6,601 nucleotides of DNA. Origin: Alphaproteobacteria bacterium (GTDB lineage Bacteria > Pseudomonadota > Alphaproteobacteria > BOG-932 > Roseiterribacteraceae). Shown here piece after piece: positions 5,324 through 6,601 of this stretch. The position numbers and the translations under genes are program-made. Under the pieces are notes generated by a model. The model was given only the letters and a program-made list of their open reading frames with translations, did no database searches and was not told where the DNA came from. Where the stretch lies: assembly GCA_903970575.1 (NCBI GenBank), contig CAJCJC010000016.1, positions 1 through 6,601 of the forward strand. The letters run 5' to 3'. How positions within the stretch are numbered: the first letter of the stretch is position 1; the number at the start of each line of letters is the position of its first letter.

Positions 5324-6169
5324 TTGCAGTTCGGCGAATTTTCGAGACGGAAGCTTTTTGGCGCTGGAGTTGGTTTCGGCCTGGCGAGCGCCGCCCCCGG
5401 CGCATTCGCGCAACCCGCCGTTCCCCCCGCGACCGTGCATCGCCGCACCCTGCTGATGCGAGGTCTTCTGCGGGAGGGTCTGGTGGTCTCAGCGCTAAAA
5501 GGCACGTTCTACGCGGTGGAGGCCGGGCATACCACGCCGCTTCACGGCGCGGTCATGTGCAGCTTCATGAAGCACCTGAAGCGGCCCGACGGATCCATCG
5601 AGACCCGAACCATCGAGGTCGAATGGTATACCGACCTTGACGGCAATATCTTCGATCAGTGGAAGAATCCCTTCACGCAAGAAATGGTGCCCCCGCCCGA
5701 GCGGCGGTATTTCCGCAACTCGATCATCACCGGGGCCGATCTTTCAAGGCGGTCCGAGGTCCTGGGCGACCGCTATCGCGAGCATGTCGTCGGTTGGCGC
5801 GAGGAGGGAGATGACGTGTGGATGCTGAACGAGCTCAGCACCCTGCCCGCCCCCGGCAAGATCGGGCTGGACGATCTGGCGGCCGGGGACCCCACGATTC
5901 CGATCGCGACCGAACTCGGCACCTATCACGCCCGCCGTTCGGAACTGGACGCGCCGGGCGTGACCAATGTGCGCATTGAATCTTACCACAGCTGCGAAGG
6001 CGCGTTCCGGCCGTGGCAAAAGATGGGCGACCATCCGGGCTATCTGCTGCTGCTCGTCTTTAACCGCTCCCTCAACAGCCGCGACGAGTTGCCGCCGGAG
6101 TGGGTCGCCGAGACCGAAAAGCACTTCCCAGAATTGCTGCGGTCGCCGGAGAAAATACTGGACGCCTAG
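5324..6169 (+). CDS. Tat-exported DUF1838 family protein
   Basis: A 281-residue protein of unknown function that I place in the DUF1838 family. The assignment rests on recalled family signatures: EWYTDLDGNIFDQWKNPFTQ (about 99-118), resembling the family pattern tyr-x-asp-leu with a Trp-x-Asn-Pro block, and FRPWQKMGDHPGYLLLLVFN (227-246) near the C-terminus, followed by SRDELPPEW. The N-terminus has a twin-arginine signal (SRRKLF, arginines 8 and 9), a weakly hydrophobic glycine/alanine stretch and a probable cleavage site AFA/Q after residue 29. The folded protein should therefore reach the periplasm, perhaps carrying a cofactor. Translation starts at TTG with a strong ribosome binding site. 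The gene lies 75 nt after bamE on the same strand. TACAAT at 5279-5284 could be a -10 box, but it has no matching -35. Substrate and role are unknown. Confidence 0.78.
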   Translation: MQFGEFSRRKLFGAGVGFGLASAAPGAFAQPAVPPATVHRRTLLMRGLLREGLVVSALKGTFYAVEAGHTTPLHGAVMCSFMKHLKRPDGSIETRTIEVEWYTDLDGNIFDQWKNPFTQEMVPPPERRYFRNSIITGADLSRRSEVLGDRYREHVVGWREEGDDVWMLNELSTLPAPGKIGLDDLAAGDPTIPIATELGTYHARRSELDAPGVTNVRIESYHSCEGAFRPWQKMGDHPGYLLLLVFNRSLNSRDELPPEWVAETEKHFPELLRSPEKILDA

Positions 6170-6212
6170 CCAGAAAGGTCGGGAGGCTCTGACGCTTCCC
6201 GACCTGTACTGG
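6170..6212. terminator. Strong hairpin between convergent genes, likely bidirectional terminator
   Basis: AGGTCGGGA (6176-6184) pairs with TCCCGACCT (6197-6205). GGC/GCT (6185-6187 with 6194-6196) extends this to 12 bp with one wobble around a 6-nt loop, TCTGAC. An outer CCAG/CTGG pair (6170-6173 with 6209-6212) can add to it. Read on the minus strand, the stem is followed by TTTCT, a short U-tract suited to ending the pyrophosphatase transcript. On the plus strand the U-tract is poor. It fills the 48-nt gap between the two convergent stop codons. Confidence 0.65.
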
Positions 6213-6217
6213 CTTCG

Positions 6218-6601
6218 TCATCCCCCTGCCGCCGCGATGATCGCCAGCAGCAAAATCGCCACGATATTGATGATTTTGATCATCGGGTTGATCGCCGGGC
6301 CGGCCGTATCCTTATAGGGGTCGCCCACGGTGTCGCCGGTCACCGCAGCCTTGTGGGTTTCGGAGCCCTTGCCGCCGTAATGGCCTTCCTCGATGTATTT
6401 TTTGGCGTTGTCCCACGCGCCGCCGCCCGAGGTCATCGAGATCGCGACGAACAGCCCGGTCACGATCGTGCCCAGCAACATCGCGCCCAAGGACGTGAAC
6501 GCGGAGGATTGGCCGGCGACAGCGCGCACGATGAAATACAGCACCACCGGCGCCACGATCGGCAGCAGCGAGGGCACGATCATCTCGCGGATCGCCGCCT
6601 T
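6218..6601 (-). CDS. hppA: Membrane-bound H+-translocating pyrophosphatase, C-terminal part
   Basis: The last 127 residues of an integral-membrane pyrophosphatase, which hydrolyses pyrophosphate and pumps protons (in some subfamilies sodium) across the inner membrane. The reading frame is open through the right edge of the window ([14 protein letters not shown]), so most of the protein lies outside it. Diagnostic is the conserved cytoplasmic block [20 protein letters not shown] plus PMIKI, with the acidic and lysine residues that coordinate Mg-pyrophosphate. It is preceded by [14 protein letters not shown] and flanked by hydrophobic segments ([20 protein letters not shown], the stretch around [14 protein letters not shown], and the terminal [14 protein letters not shown]). 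The residues that separate K+-dependent from K+-independent types are not in this window. It converges on the DUF1838 gene with a shared terminator between them. Confidence 0.95.
   Translation of the reverse strand, partial: KAAIREMIVPSLLPIVAPVVLYFIVRAVAGQSSAFTSLGAMLLGTIVTGLFVAISMTSGGGAWDNAKKYIEEGHYGGKGSETHKAAVTGDTVGDPYKDTAGPAINPMIKIINIVAILLLAIIAAAGG

Noticed and set aside
5744..6124. Minus-strand open frame (126 codons) inside the DUF1838 gene
   Set aside because: No motifs are seen and it is fully contained opposite a better supported gene.

Overview
The window reads as ordinary chromosomal DNA of a GC-rich alphaproteobacterium. The evidence is the gene order (bc1-complex chaperone, DUF177 protein, rpmF, plsX, fabH, ihfA, MerR regulator), which I recall as typical of Alphaproteobacteria, together with a K/H-type membrane pyrophosphatase and a BamE lipoprotein next to the bc1 chaperone. 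The genus cannot be fixed from the sequence alone. No mobile element, CRISPR array, phage gene or toxin system was found.

Layout, left to right. Positions 1-74 hold a minus-strand tRNA-Pro(GGG) with its own promoter at 124-152. From 4575 down to 178 runs a long minus-strand block. In its direction of transcription it contains the ubiquinol-cytochrome c chaperone (from 4575), DUF177/YceD-like protein, bL32 (rpmF), PlsX, FabH, IHF alpha and a small MerR-family regulator. Tight junctions (10-nt gap chaperone/DUF177, 4-nt overlap rpmF/plsX, 8-nt gap plsX/fabH, 21-nt gap ihfA/merR) argue for three transcription units or sub-operons: chaperone-DUF177, rpmF-plsX-fabH and ihfA-merR. Candidate promoters lie in the two larger gaps, before rpmF and before ihfA. 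Divergent from the chaperone, bamE (4733-5248, plus strand) is followed by a Tat-exported DUF1838 protein (5324-6169, TTG start). A strong hairpin at 6170-6212 separates this from the convergent 3' end of a membrane H+-pyrophosphatase gene that runs off the right edge.

How the genes fit together: the block is housekeeping for envelope and growth. PlsX makes acyl-phosphate for phospholipid synthesis and FabH starts fatty acid chains, and both are co-transcribed with a ribosomal protein. BamE belongs to the outer-membrane beta-barrel assembly machine, the chaperone helps assemble respiratory complex III, and the pyrophosphatase couples pyrophosphate hydrolysis to proton export. IHF alpha and the MerR protein are DNA-binding proteins. 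The least explained parts are the DUF1838 protein, the MerR orphan and the GGAACG-rich divergent intergenic region. I see no convincing undescribed multi-gene system here.
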